Positions 42,164-52,036 are shown, numbered from the stretch's first letter. The stretch: 54,769 nt of DNA from Candidatus Zymogenus saltonus (GCA_016929395.1 JAFGIX010000007.1:1-54769); one strand, 5' to 3'. Numbers and translations: made by a program. Notes: generated by a model not told the origin, from the sequence alone.

Positions 42164-44002
42164 ATGTGCGGAATAGTCGGTTACATAGGCCCTAAAAAGG
42201 TTACTGGACTTTTGATAGAAGGCCTGAAGAGACTTGAATATCGGGGTTACGATTCCGCCGGGGTCGCGGTCATTACCGGAGGGAAGGTCACCATAAAGCG
42301 GAGCAAGGGAAAGCTCGCGATCCTGGAGGAGATCGTATCGAAAGAGTCGCTGGACGGCAACGTGGGGATAGGTCACACAAGATGGGCCACCCACGGCAAG
42401 CCCTCGGACGAAAATGCGCACCCCCACAAGGCGGGGAGCATCGTCGTGGTCCACAACGGCATCATCGAGAATTATCTCGAGCTGAAGGAGCTCCTCAAAA
42501 GCGAGGGACACGAGTTCTCGTCCGAGACCGACACCGAGGTGATAAGCCATCTCATCTACAAGTTTGTGAAAACGGGGAAAGGCTTTAAGGACTCTGTTTT
42601 GAGCGCTTTAAACATGATCGAGGGGTCTTACGCCCTGGGGATATTGAAGGAAGACGAGCCCGATGTCCTTATGGCGGCGAGGAACGAGTCCCCGTTGATT
42701 TTAGGACTCGGGGATGGGGAGTTCTTCATAGCCTCCGATATTCCGGCGATCATAAACCACACGAGGGACGTCGTTATCCTGGACGACGGCGAGGTGGTGG
42801 AGTACAGGGACGGCCAATACAGCGTCACCGACCTTGACGGCAACAAAAAGGTAAAAGAGTCCCGGCGGATAGACTGGAGCCCCGTAATGGCGGAGAAGGG
42901 CGGCTACAAGCACTTCATGTTGAAGGAGATATTCGAGCAGCCCCAGGGTATCATCGACACAATCCGGGGGAGGATATCGTCGGAGGAGGGGGAGGTGTAC
43001 ATGTCGGAGATCAACCTGACGCCGGAGGAGATCAAGAAGTTCAACAAGATCACCATAGTAGCCTGCGGGACATCGTGGCACGCCGGACTCGTGGGGAAGT
43101 TCATGATGGAATCGATCTTGAGGATTCCCGTGGACGTTGAGCTGGGTAGCGAGTTCAGATACAGGGATCCCATCGTGGATCAGAAGACACTGATCATCGC
43201 CATTACGCAGTCCGGCGAGACGACCGACACCTTGGCGGCGGTGAAGGAGGGAAAGGGCAAGGGGGCCTGGGTGATCTCGATCTGCAATGTGGTGGAATCG
43301 AGCGCCGCCAGGGCGGCGGACGGCGTCATCTATACGCACGCCGGCCCGGAGATAGGGGTTGCGTCCACCAAAGCCTTCACCACGCAGCTGACGTCCCTTT
43401 ACCTCTTGACCCTCTACTTCGCCCAGATAATGGGAAAGCTCAAAAGCGACGGGATAAGAATGAGGCTCCAGGAGTTCATCAAGGTTCCGGGATATGTGGA
43501 GAAGGTTCTTGCGGGCAACGACGATATAAGGGCGATAGCAAGAAAATATATGAACGCCAGAGATTTTCTCTACCTCGGGAGGGGGATAAACTACCCCATC
43601 GCCCTTGAGGGGGCGCTCAAGCTCAAGGAGATATCTTACATCCACGCGGAGGGCTACCCCGCCGGCGAGATGAAACACGGCCCCATAGCCCTCATCGACG
43701 AGGAGATGCCGGTCGTCGCCGTTGTTACAAAAAACAACACCTACGAGAAGGTCCTCTCAAATATTAAGGAGGTCAAGGCGAGAAACGGCATAGTCATCGC
43801 CGTCGCCAACGCGGGGGATAAAGAGGTGATAAAGGATGAGTACGAGATTGACGATATCATCTACATCCCCGAGACCGATCCCTTGATTACCCCCATCGTC
43901 CTCGTCGTCCCCCTGCAGCTTTTGGCCTATCACGTAGCCGACCTGAAGGGGACAGACGTGGATCAGCCGAGAAATCTTGCCAAGAGCGTGACAGTCGAAT
44001 AG
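42164..44002 (+). CDS. glmS: Glutamine-fructose-6-phosphate aminotransferase (isomerizing)
   Basis: A 612-residue enzyme of normal length that makes glucosamine-6-phosphate from fructose-6-phosphate and glutamine, the first step to UDP-GlcNAc. It begins 'MCGIVGYIG' with the catalytic Cys2 of the glutaminase domain and has 'GHTRWATHG' near 73. Two SIS domains follow ('CGTSWHAG' near 304, '[12 protein letters not shown]' near 347, '[26 protein letters not shown]' near 485), and it ends '[11 protein letters not shown]' as usual. It is coupled to the acetyltransferase gene upstream, and the TrkH gene follows without a spacer. Confidence 0.97.
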   Translation: MCGIVGYIGPKKVTGLLIEGLKRLEYRGYDSAGVAVITGGKVTIKRSKGKLAILEEIVSKESLDGNVGIGHTRWATHGKPSDENAHPHKAGSIVVVHNGIIENYLELKELLKSEGHEFSSETDTEVISHLIYKFVKTGKGFKDSVLSALNMIEGSYALGILKEDEPDVLMAARNESPLILGLGDGEFFIASDIPAIINHTRDVVILDDGEVVEYRDGQYSVTDLDGNKKVKESRRIDWSPVMAEKGGYKHFMLKEIFEQPQGIIDTIRGRISSEEGEVYMSEINLTPEEIKKFNKITIVACGTSWHAGLVGKFMMESILRIPVDVELGSEFRYRDPIVDQKTLIIAITQSGETTDTLAAVKEGKGKGAWVISICNVVESSAARAADGVIYTHAGPEIGVASTKAFTTQLTSLYLLTLYFAQIMGKLKSDGIRMRLQEFIKVPGYVEKVLAGNDDIRAIARKYMNARDFLYLGRGINYPIALEGALKLKEISYIHAEGYPAGEMKHGPIALIDEEMPVVAVVTKNNTYEKVLSNIKEVKARNGIVIAVANAGDKEVIKDEYEIDDIIYIPETDPLITPIVLVVPLQLLAYHVADLKGTDVDQPRNLAKSVTVE

Positions 44003-45364
44003 ATGATTGTCTACTATAAAACCAATCCCGCAAGATTCATGCTTACGGGGTTTATACTCGGGATACTGATAGGCACATTCGTGCTCCTGCTTCCCCATTC
44101 CACGACCGCCGGAGAGATTTCCCTAATAGACGCCCTCTTTACCGCGACCAGCGCAGTTTGTGTGACGGGGCTTATCGTCCTTGACACGGCGCGAGATTTT
44201 ACGACGACGGGTCAGGTGGCGATTATCACCATGATACAGCTTGGAGGGATAGGGATCGTCTTCTTCTCCGTGCTCTTTACCTTCGTATTCGTTGGAAGGG
44301 TGAGCGTCGGGCATAAGTCGATTTTTTCATCGATGATGGCTCCCAAGACCAAGTGGGACATGTGGGGGATATTCAAAACGATATTCATCTTTACGATCAC
44401 TGTAGAGATACTGGGCGCCCTGTTCATGTTCTACCCTATATTTCAGGTCACCGGTGGTGATACGATAAAGGCGGTATACTTTTCCGTTTTTCACTCGGTA
44501 TCCGGCTTTTGTAACGCCGGATTTTCACTTTTTCCCGACAGCTTCATGAGCCTAAGATACAACCTCCTTGCATTGATCCCGCTGATGGTCCTTATAGTTT
44601 TAGGCGGCGTCGGCTTTTTTGTCATCGACGATATTATTCAATACATTCGAATGAGAGGAACATACAGGATAACGCTTCATACCAAGATGGTATTGATGGT
44701 ATCGGGAGTTCTGATTATTGGGGGCGCGGCCCTCATCTTTCTCTTCGAGAGTTTTAATCCCGCCATGGACGCAACCCTGGGCCAGAAGATCGTGGATTGC
44801 CTGTTTATGTCGGTTACCTCCAGGACGGCCGGCTTTAATACGATCGACATAAATGCATTGACTAATCCCACTCTGATGACGGTGATAATCTTGATGTTTA
44901 TAGGGGCCTCTCCCGGCTCCACCGGCGGGGGAGTTAAGACCAGCACGACGGCCGTGATCTGGGCGCTGATCATCTCCCGCTACAGGTCGAAGGAGGATGT
45001 CTCGATCTTCAGAAGAAGCGTTCCCAAAGAGACCGTATCCCACGCGCAGGCGATAGTGGCGTCCTCCTCCATACTGGTCATAATCGTAATGCTTCTGATC
45101 TTGATCTTCGAGATCTGGGGAGGGGACATTATATTGAGAGATCGCGAATACTTCGTGTCGTCCCTGTTCGAGGTGGTCTCGGCCTTCGGAACGGTGGGGC
45201 TTTCCATGGGGATAACGAGCGAGCTCCATCCGATCAATAAAATGCTCATAATTCTCACCATGTTTATTGGGAGGCTGGGGCCCCTGACTTTTCTCCTGGC
45301 GCTGCAGAAGCGCAAACCGAAGGCGGTTTTTAGATACGCCGAAGAGGACATTCTGGTTGGGTAA
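44003..45364 (+). CDS. trkH: TrkH/KtrB-type potassium uptake protein
   Basis: A 453-residue inner-membrane protein with the four-fold repeated membrane-pore-membrane plan of Trk/Ktr channels. The pore-loop regions are seen in 'ATSAVCVTGL', 'SVSGFCNAGFSL', 'TSRTAGFNTIDI' and 'VVSAFGTVGLSMG', each with the selectivity Gly. Its ATG follows directly after the glmS stop codon. The length is closer to KtrB. It works with the TrkA-like regulator encoded 16 bases downstream. Coupling to glmS is unusual but may simply reflect operon growth. Confidence 0.93.
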   Translation: MIVYYKTNPARFMLTGFILGILIGTFVLLLPHSTTAGEISLIDALFTATSAVCVTGLIVLDTARDFTTTGQVAIITMIQLGGIGIVFFSVLFTFVFVGRVSVGHKSIFSSMMAPKTKWDMWGIFKTIFIFTITVEILGALFMFYPIFQVTGGDTIKAVYFSVFHSVSGFCNAGFSLFPDSFMSLRYNLLALIPLMVLIVLGGVGFFVIDDIIQYIRMRGTYRITLHTKMVLMVSGVLIIGGAALIFLFESFNPAMDATLGQKIVDCLFMSVTSRTAGFNTIDINALTNPTLMTVIILMFIGASPGSTGGGVKTSTTAVIWALIISRYRSKEDVSIFRRSVPKETVSHAQAIVASSSILVIIVMLLILIFEIWGGDIILRDREYFVSSLFEVVSAFGTVGLSMGITSELHPINKMLIILTMFIGRLGPLTFLLALQKRKPKAVFRYAEEDILVG

Positions 45365-45380
45365 GGAGAGGGGGTAAAAG

Positions 45381-46034
45381 ATGAGAAACTTTTTGGTAAT
45401 CGGCCTTGGGAAATTCGGTTTTACAGTGGCCAAAACCCTGTATGAGCTGGGACAAAACGTGACGGCGATGGATATAGACGAAGATGTAATCCAGAGGATA
45501 CGCGATTACTCGAATCAGGCCATAAAGGGGGATGCGGTATCGATGGACAACCTTTCCGGTATCGGCAAGGAAAACGTGGACGTCGCCGTTGTCAGCCTTG
45601 GGGAGAGGATGGACGCCTCCGTCTTGGTGACCCTTCACCTGAAAGAACTCGGGATTGAAGAGATCTGGGTCAAGGCCATAAACGAAGACCACGGAAAGAT
45701 ATTGAAGAGACTCGGCGTCACAGAGGTGATTCACGTGGAGCAGGAGATGGGGGAGAGGGTGGCCCACAACCTCTCAAGGCCGAACGTTCTCGATTACCTG
45801 CCGGTTTCCAAGGGGTACAGCATTCAGGAGTCTCCGGTGCCCAAGTCTTTTACGGGAAAGAGCCTTTTGGATCTCGGCCTCAGAAAAAAATACGGTATCT
45901 TCGTGATAGCCGTAAAGGAGCTTATTCCGGAGAGGATGGTTATAAATCCAGAGGCCAAATTCGTCTTGAAGGACAGCGATATAATGGTAATCCTCGGCAA
46001 GGACGAAGACCTGGACAAGTTGAGGAACATGTAG
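45381..46034 (+). CDS. trkA: TrkA/KtrA-type RCK regulatory subunit
   Basis: A 217-residue cytoplasmic protein with an RCK N domain (nucleotide loop 'GLGKFGFTVAKTL' then 'AMDIDED', typical for NAD/ATP binding) and a C-terminal RCK_C domain (about 135-215, 'LGLRKKYGIFVIAV...DIMVILGKDEDLDKL'). It gates the adjacent TrkH/KtrB channel in response to nucleotides. The single RCK unit is of KtrA size rather than the double unit of E. coli TrkA. GGAGAGGGGG precedes the ATG. Confidence 0.94.
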   Translation: MRNFLVIGLGKFGFTVAKTLYELGQNVTAMDIDEDVIQRIRDYSNQAIKGDAVSMDNLSGIGKENVDVAVVSLGERMDASVLVTLHLKELGIEEIWVKAINEDHGKILKRLGVTEVIHVEQEMGERVAHNLSRPNVLDYLPVSKGYSIQESPVPKSFTGKSLLDLGLRKKYGIFVIAVKELIPERMVINPEAKFVLKDSDIMVILGKDEDLDKLRNM

Positions 46035-46147
46035 GTGAAGCAAAAGATTTTTTCATCACCGTAACAGCTTTTTTTACGCATATTTTTTCCTCCCGACGAA
46101 TTTATATTCAACTTTAAAAAAAAACGAATGGGCGGGTTTTGCCGAAG

Positions 46148-48328
46148 ATGGACAAGATCCTAAAGAACTTAAACGATACCCAGAGAGAGGTGGTGACATT
46201 CGATCAAGGCCCTGCCCTTGTCCTTGCGGGCGCCGGGTCCGGGAAGACCCGGGTCTTGACCCACCGGATCGCCTATCTCGTCGCCTCCGGGATACACCCG
46301 GATCGGATCCTCGCCGTTACCTTCACAAACAAGGCCGCAAAGGAGATGAGGGAGCGGGCGTCAAGGCTTATTCCGTCTCCCGGCGCACTCCCCTGGATTA
46401 CGACCTTTCACTCCGCCTGCTTGAGGATATTGAGGATAGAGGCGAAATCGGCCGGCCTGAATCCGAACTTCGTCATATACGATTCAACGGATCAGGTACA
46501 GCTTATGCGCAGGATTCTAAAGGACCTTGACATCGGCGAGAGGAGTCTGAGTCCCCAGGGTGTTTTATATGCGATAGAGATCGCAAAAAACAGGCTCATG
46601 ACCCCGGACCTGTTTCGGGAGACGTATCAGGACCCCTTCAGCCGGAGGACTGCCAGGGTCTATGCACGGTATCAGGAGGAGCTAAAAAAGAGCTCGGCTC
46701 TCGACTTCTCCGATCTGATAATGGGCTGCGTAATCCTGTTTGACGAGAATCCCCAAATACTCGACAAGTATCGGGAGAGGTTCATTCACCTTTTAGTTGA
46801 CGAATATCAGGATACGAACTTCGCCCAGTATGAGCTGATAAAGCGTCTCGTTTCAAAACACAGAAACCTCTGCGTTGTAGGCGATGATGACCAGTCGATA
46901 TACCGCTGGCGGGGGGCCGACCTCGGGAATATCCTCGATTTTGAAAACGACTTTCCGGACTGCGTGGTCTTTCGGATGGAGAAAAACTACCGGTCGACGA
47001 AGAGCATCCTGGCTGCATCCGGATCGGTCGTAGAAAAAAACACGGGCAGAAAGGGAAAGACGCTCTACACCGACAACGAAGAGGGGAACAAGGTCGTCTT
47101 TTTCGAGGGATACGACGATCGAGACGAGACCGGGTACGCCGTCAGGACGATCGCAGGTCTCATGGAGGACTTCGGATACGACGCAAAAGATTTTGCGATA
47201 TTCTACAGGACAAACGCCCAGTCGCGGCCATTCGAGGACGAGCTTATGGGGGCCGGGATTCCCTACCAGGTGGTGGGGGGTATGCGCTTCTACGAGAGGA
47301 TGGAGATAAAGGACGTGGTGGCTTATCTAAGGTTGGCCGGTTCCCCCGACGACGCCCAGAGCTTTCTCAGGATCGTCAACGTGCCGCCAAGGGGCGTGGG
47401 GGCAAAGACGATCGAGAAGATCGAAGAATTAGCAAAAGAGAAAACCGTCAACTTGGTCGACGCCTCCGAGTCTCTTTTAAAGGAGGGAAGATTATCTAAG
47501 AAGGCGGCGGACGGGATAGATATGCTGCTTAAGGTCTTGAAAAGCATATCCGAAAGCGACTCCCTATACGGGGCAGCGATGGGTGCGGTGTTCGACTCCG
47601 GGATGTTTGACTATTACCGGTCGATGGGAACCGTAGAGGCGGAGGGGAGAATAGAAAACCTGAACGAGTTTATTACGGCCGTAAGCGAGTTCGAGGAGAA
47701 AAACCCCGACGCCCCCCTCTCAGACCTCCTCGATCAGATAGCCCTGGTAAGCGATGTCGACGGACTCGATGATGTGAGGACGAGGGTCTCCCTCTTGACG
47801 ATCCACAGCGCCAAGGGGCTCGAATTTCCCGTCGTTATAATCGCCGGGATGGAGGAGGGGCTTTTCCCCCACGGCCGGTCCCTCGACACCATAGAGGACA
47901 TCGAGGAGGAGAGGCGCCTCTGCTACGTGGGAATGACAAGGGCAAAGGAGAGGCTATATCTCACATCGGCGAGGAGGAGAAGGGTGTTCGGCACCGAGAG
48001 GATAAACAGCGTTTCGAGGTTTGTCCACGAGGTGGACAGAAACTATATCGAGACGGCGGGAAGTGGGTTCAGGGCTCACGATGAATACAAGCTTGAGCTT
48101 GACGAGGACTACGCCCGGGAAAATCGGGGAATTACAGGGCGTTTCGATAAAATCGGGGGATCGACGCAAACAATCGCCCCGGGAGTCAGAATAAAGCACC
48201 CGGATTTCGGCTACGGCATAGTCAAGGGCGTGGAGGAGATCGGCGGAAGGCTGAAGCTTACGGTCCTATTTTCGGGCTACGGGATCAAAAAGGTAATCAG
48301 CGGTTACGTCCCGATAGAGATAGTATAG
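46148..48328 (+). CDS. pcrA: UvrD/PcrA-type superfamily 1 DNA helicase
   Basis: About 726 residues, the normal PcrA/UvrD size. Q motif 'LNDTQREVV' and Walker A 'AGAGSGKTRVLTHR' lie near the start, 'VTFTNKAAKEM' is motif Ia, 'VDEYQDTN' is motif II, 'VGDDDQSIYRWRGA' motif III, and 'LLTIHSAKGLEFPVV' and 'YVGMTRAKERLYL' are motifs V-VI. The C-terminal 'GVRIKHPDFGYGIVKGVEE' forms the Tudor-like domain that binds RNA polymerase. ATG 46148 is chosen over an upstream TTG; the ribosome-binding site is weak. Roles are DNA repair and clearing of replication-transcription conflicts. Confidence 0.95.
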   Translation: MDKILKNLNDTQREVVTFDQGPALVLAGAGSGKTRVLTHRIAYLVASGIHPDRILAVTFTNKAAKEMRERASRLIPSPGALPWITTFHSACLRILRIEAKSAGLNPNFVIYDSTDQVQLMRRILKDLDIGERSLSPQGVLYAIEIAKNRLMTPDLFRETYQDPFSRRTARVYARYQEELKKSSALDFSDLIMGCVILFDENPQILDKYRERFIHLLVDEYQDTNFAQYELIKRLVSKHRNLCVVGDDDQSIYRWRGADLGNILDFENDFPDCVVFRMEKNYRSTKSILAASGSVVEKNTGRKGKTLYTDNEEGNKVVFFEGYDDRDETGYAVRTIAGLMEDFGYDAKDFAIFYRTNAQSRPFEDELMGAGIPYQVVGGMRFYERMEIKDVVAYLRLAGSPDDAQSFLRIVNVPPRGVGAKTIEKIEELAKEKTVNLVDASESLLKEGRLSKKAADGIDMLLKVLKSISESDSLYGAAMGAVFDSGMFDYYRSMGTVEAEGRIENLNEFITAVSEFEEKNPDAPLSDLLDQIALVSDVDGLDDVRTRVSLLTIHSAKGLEFPVVIIAGMEEGLFPHGRSLDTIEDIEEERRLCYVGMTRAKERLYLTSARRRRVFGTERINSVSRFVHEVDRNYIETAGSGFRAHDEYKLELDEDYARENRGITGRFDKIGGSTQTIAPGVRIKHPDFGYGIVKGVEEIGGRLKLTVLFSGYGIKKVISGYVPIEIV

Positions 48329-48446
48329 TCCGCCCGATGATTCAAAACGGTTTAAATTGCCTTGAATACCCGCGTTAAATAGTGATTTGGGTCGTTTTGT
48401 GACCAAGCTTACTTAATAAAATTAAAACATTATGCAATATTTTTCA

Positions 48447-48475
48447 TTGACACTTTAGATTCAATAAAGTATAAA
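48447..48475 (+). promoter_or_regulatory. Consensus sigma-70-type promoter for a leaderless transcript
   Basis: TTGACA (48447-48452), 17 bases, TATAAA (48470-48475). The expected start of transcription, 6-8 bases further on, coincides with the ATG at 48484. Confidence 0.75.
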
Positions 48476-48483
48476 AAAGTGGT

Positions 48484-49053
48484 ATGACTAAATTCATTAA
48501 AGCCACGTGTCCGAGCTGCTCAAAGGAGATATTCCTCGATCCGACCGAGGTGCCGGACCAAGGGAAGAGCGTTATATGTTCGTCCTGCGCAACCCCGTTT
48601 AAGGTCAAGATCGGAAAGAGAGATGCGGGGGGAGGTGGTGCGAGAGACAAAGTGGCCACCGACACCGCCAAGCGGGGACTCGTTGTCGTCATAGAGGATT
48701 CAAAATTTGCGAGGACCCAGATCGTCGAGGCGCTCTCCGAAGAGGGAATAGAGGTCGTGGAAGCGGAGACGGCCGAAGACGGTATCAACTGGATCTTGGA
48801 GCTTCATCCCAAAGTGATTATCGTTGACCTCTTCCTCGGCACCGGGAATCCCCAGGGTCTCGATATAATAAGGAACGTGAGGAAGAGGATAGACAAGAGA
48901 ATCCCCGAAGGAATAAGGATCATTACATACACCATAATGTCCGAGGAAAAGGTGCCCTTGGCCATAAGGAAGATGACCGATTCCTTTGTTCACAAGGGGC
49001 CCACAGCCCTCTTTCACCTGAGGGAGGAGGTTCTTCGCCTCCTTAATGAGTAG
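48484..49053 (+). CDS. Zinc-ribbon and receiver-domain protein
   Basis: A 189-residue protein with an N-terminal MJ0042-type zinc ribbon (Cys9, Cys12, Cys32, Cys35), a Gly/Lys linker and a receiver domain (about 64-185): acidic pocket 'IEDSKFARTQIV', phospho-acceptor Asp in 'IIVDLFLG', Thr in 'ITYTIM' and Lys in 'VHKGP'. No output domain follows. Similar zinc-ribbon/REC proteins occur in deltaproteobacteria, with unknown targets. There is no Shine-Dalgarno sequence, and the promoter is so close that the mRNA should be leaderless. Confidence 0.85.
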   Translation: MTKFIKATCPSCSKEIFLDPTEVPDQGKSVICSSCATPFKVKIGKRDAGGGGARDKVATDTAKRGLVVVIEDSKFARTQIVEALSEEGIEVVEAETAEDGINWILELHPKVIIVDLFLGTGNPQGLDIIRNVRKRIDKRIPEGIRIITYTIMSEEKVPLAIRKMTDSFVHKGPTALFHLREEVLRLLNE

Positions 49054-49499
49054 TTGCCGCCGTTCTTTTTTTGCCCCCCGACCCGCTGCTCACCAGCAAT
49101 TTTTTAACTGCCGTTGCCGACATTTTTCCCTGCCGTCGACTTTTTATTTCTTCAGGACTCCCGTTTTTTTGAATCCCATTTGTTTTTCACGCCGCTCACC
49201 GCCAATTTGTATTTTCCAAAGCCCAATTTATAGAGTAAACTTGTTTGCATTCTCACCAATGCCCCGTTTGTATTTACATTTACCCATTGTCCCTATTAAA
49301 AAAGGAGTTGGCCGTAAAAATTTTTTGATAGAGTTATTTAATCGCCTGGGGTGGGCGCAAAGTGGTGGGGGAGACGACCTCGGTTAATCCTTGCTTCAAA
49401 TGGGTCTCTTTTGATATAAAAAACATATCTATCTAAAACACGATTTAAAAACGCGACTTAAAAGCGATGAATTTGTCGAAATCCTGAAAAAGTGTGACA
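49054..49499. other. Intergenic region
   Basis: No gene supported. A plus-strand frame runs open through most of it, starting inside the end of the previous gene, but its translation is Phe/Pro/Cys-rich with no ribosome-binding site and reflects the T- and C-rich sequence. A weak GCTG/CAGC hairpin before six Ts near 49094-49111 may terminate the preceding gene. Confidence 0.35.
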
Positions 49500-49928
49500 A
49501 TGAGACCTGAACAGATAGTCCTGGTATCCGCCGCCCTTATCGTAAAGGAGGGGAGGGTCCTTGTGGGGAAAAGGAGAAGGGGGAAGAGCGATCCGGAAAA
49601 GTGGGAGTTCCCGGGCGGGAAGATCCGCCCCGGAGAAGACCCAAGGGACAGCATCGTGAGGGAGATAGAGGAGGAGCTTGGAATCGGGCTTTCGGTGGGA
49701 AGGCTCTTTGACGCGGTAAACCACGCCTATCCCGACAAGAGCGTCCTTATCCTCTTCTATCTAGCGGAGATGGCACCTTCGGGCGCCTCTTCTGAATATT
49801 CGTCCAGGGATCACGACGAGATCCTGTGGGCGGGGCCGGAGGAGCTTTTGAGGCTCGATTTTCTGGATGCGGACAGAAAGGTGGCGTTAAGCCTCGCCGA
49901 GGCTATGGCGACCGGAGGGGTTTCCTGA
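49500..49928 (+). CDS. Nudix hydrolase (MutT-like)
   Basis: A 142-residue protein with a complete Nudix box, G-x5-E-x7-R-E-I-x-E-E-x-G-I, in the segment beginning 'GKIRPGE' and ending 'EELGI' (about residues 38-60). 'VSAALIVKEGRVLVGKRRRGK' and 'WEFPGGK' match the MutT / CTP pyrophosphohydrolase branch. It hydrolyses a nucleoside diphosphate linked to another moiety, probably an oxidised or damaged dNTP. ATG 49500 is preferred to a GTG two codons earlier; neither has a strong ribosome-binding site. Confidence 0.9.
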   Translation: MRPEQIVLVSAALIVKEGRVLVGKRRRGKSDPEKWEFPGGKIRPGEDPRDSIVREIEEELGIGLSVGRLFDAVNHAYPDKSVLILFYLAEMAPSGASSEYSSRDHDEILWAGPEELLRLDFLDADRKVALSLAEAMATGGVS

Positions 49929-50356
49929 AGCTTTCACCGATGACCTCTCTAAGCAAGGGAGACGGCGGGGCAAAGCCGGCCGCTCTGTATCGCTTTGGAA
50001 TACGGGGACCGTTTTCGGATTAAACTCGGGATTTTTTAGAAATCAGACGTACGATGCAGGAATCGGAGAATTGCCTCATGTTCACGACATGTCGTTGCCA
50101 AAGGCGATATTAGGATTAAAAAAAGTGGCCTGACGGGGCGTGTATCCTGTTAGATGCTAATGCCCTTCGGATTATCCGAAGGGCAAAACGAAGGTTTTCT
50201 TTATGTCCTTCCTCTCCATTTACATCTCCTCACCCAGCGTGTTTCCTCGCTTTTTCCAATCCCCCACCGACCGTTATTGCAGAGAGGTTTGATACTCGCT
50301 ATCACTTACCATCTCTCAAGAAAATCTACTGAACCCCACGCTGTGAAAAGGTCGAC
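49929..50356. other. Intergenic region between convergent genes
   Basis: No gene supported. The one clear element is the palindrome at 50161-50185. A small CATGT/ACATG hairpin lies near 50077-50091. No T-run-based terminator is evident on either strand. Confidence 0.4.
50161..50185. repeat. 25-bp near-perfect palindrome
   Basis: TGCCCTTCGGA pairs with TCCGAAGGGCA around a 3-base centre (TTA); as a DNA palindrome only the central base breaks the symmetry. It lies between convergent genes. No T-run follows on either strand, so it may be a rho-type or processing hairpin or a protein-binding site. Confidence 0.6.
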
Positions 50357-52036
50357 TCAGTTTCTGCCGGTGATTTTCTCGTTCAAGATGGTAATCTGCA
50401 TCGCCAATGAAGCCGTGTCCGCGAGAATTTTAATCTGGTCGAGGTTCGTGCTGGCGAGACTTCCCGGCTCCCCATCGCAGTAGATGATTGCGATAGGCTT
50501 GTTGTAGATTTTAAACGGTATTATAATGCTGTTTGTGGGCCTGTATCCGCCGATGTAAGACTGTATGATTTGGCTGTCCTCGTCCGATATCTTGCCCGCA
50601 AACACCTTGCTTGACTTCAATACATCCTCGAAGGATTTGAATTCGTAAGTTCCGATGGTCAATTGCGAGGGATTCTTATTCAGCTCAGGGATATTGTCGT
50701 TATCCATCTTTGTAAAGCCCCTGTAGTATTTCAGATCACCCCTTTTAATCACTCCCACAAAACCCCTGTTGTGATCTATCTGCAAAAACTTGAAAATGGT
50801 ATCAACAATAAAGGAAAAGCTCTGTTCCCTCAGCAGGTCCTGGGTTGTCCTCTTCAGAAATGTAAGGTCGAATATATCCCTTTCCAGTTCCTTTTCGGCC
50901 GATCCCAGCTCCAGCTTTGCGTCAAGAAGCTCGTTTATCAGCTGTTCCCTGATAAAGGCGAGCTGCTCTTTTTCGTGGCTGATCCGTTTGTTTCTGAAGA
51001 GGTTTTCCACGCATAATGAAAGCTCCTCCACAAACTGATCTAACTCTGATCTGAGGTGGCCGGAAGAGAGCATCGATTTATCCGGCTTGTTTAAAAAGTA
51101 GCTTGCCCCCATGAAGAGCGATTTCAGCCTTATCTCCTTATCCATAAGGGATGTCATGATTATGACCGGTATGTGCGGGTAATTCTGGTTTATCTCGGTC
51201 AGGAGCTCCAGCCCGCCGTAAATCTCCGTAGTGGATGAGATACCCGGCATCACCAGATCAAGGATCATAGCGGGAGAAACCCTGGAGGGCTCCAACGTCT
51301 TGATCTTTTCGAGGGCGTCTGCGGGATTGTCGTAGCTTTCAATACGGTAGCCGAAGTTCGCAAGGCCGTCGGAGAAGATCGTCCTCATCAGTTTTTCGTC
51401 CTCAACCAGGATAACGACCTCCTGGGGCGAGAACGAGGAGATGCTTTGAGTCACGTTCTCGATCGATTTTATGATCTCCTCCTTCAGGTTCGATTTTTCC
51501 GGGTGGAAGGAGCGATCCCTTTTGGGTTCCAGGTCTTCTTCCGTGATGTCAAAATCCTCTTCGAGCATGGAGAAAGATTTGTTGACTTCTTCGAGGAAGT
51601 GATCTACGTCGATGGAGAGGTCCATATCATTCTCGGAGATTTTTTCAGATTCAAATCGATATATCCCGTCCCAGAAGAACATGGAGTAGAGGATGTCTTC
51701 CATAATCTCGTTGAGGGCTGTCTTTAGGTCTTGCTCTGAAACGTAACCAGACCTTATAAGGATGTCGCCTATGCGGAGGTTTTTGCCCTCCTTCTTTTGA
51801 TACATCAAGGCCTTTCTCAAGTCCTTCTCGTTGATCAGGCCCTTTTCTATAAGGCGGCGTCCGAGGCGCTCCCTGAAGATCGGGGAATACGCTTTTATGA
51901 TAACGCCGTTATGGAAGTAGATCGTGCCGAATCCCTCCTGGGATTTGATGGCGAGGACACCAGTGAGCTTTTCCTGTTTTATCTCCCTTAAGATATCGCT
52001 CAATTTGTTTTTCTCAAGACTGCCTGAGAGTTTCAT
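50357..52036 (-). CDS. PATAN (DUF4388)/MshEN-like/REC/GAF regulatory protein
   Basis: A 559-residue cytoplasmic protein. The first 165 residues look like a PATAN/DUF4388 domain ('SGSLEKNKLSDILREIKQEKLTG', 'GTIYFHNGVIIKA'), with an inserted segment at 57-108. There Arg57 to Gln80 fits the MshEN c-di-GMP motif RLGxx[LVI]2xxG[LVI]2x4[LVI]x3LxxQ exactly, followed by a weaker second copy from Arg88. A receiver domain follows (about 208-335, 'LVEDEKLMRTIF', 'AMILDLVMPG', Lys in 'LNKPDKS'), then a helical linker and a GAF domain (about 400-555). It has no DNA-binding or enzymatic output. It probably integrates phosphorylation and nucleotide signals for motility or surface behaviour. Confidence 0.85.
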   Translation of the reverse strand: MKLSGSLEKNKLSDILREIKQEKLTGVLAIKSQEGFGTIYFHNGVIIKAYSPIFRERLGRRLIEKGLINEKDLRKALMYQKKEGKNLRIGDILIRSGYVSEQDLKTALNEIMEDILYSMFFWDGIYRFESEKISENDMDLSIDVDHFLEEVNKSFSMLEEDFDITEEDLEPKRDRSFHPEKSNLKEEIIKSIENVTQSISSFSPQEVVILVEDEKLMRTIFSDGLANFGYRIESYDNPADALEKIKTLEPSRVSPAMILDLVMPGISSTTEIYGGLELLTEINQNYPHIPVIIMTSLMDKEIRLKSLFMGASYFLNKPDKSMLSSGHLRSELDQFVEELSLCVENLFRNKRISHEKEQLAFIREQLINELLDAKLELGSAEKELERDIFDLTFLKRTTQDLLREQSFSFIVDTIFKFLQIDHNRGFVGVIKRGDLKYYRGFTKMDNDNIPELNKNPSQLTIGTYEFKSFEDVLKSSKVFAGKISDEDSQIIQSYIGGYRPTNSIIIPFKIYNKPIAIIYCDGEPGSLASTNLDQIKILADTASLAMQITILNEKITGRN

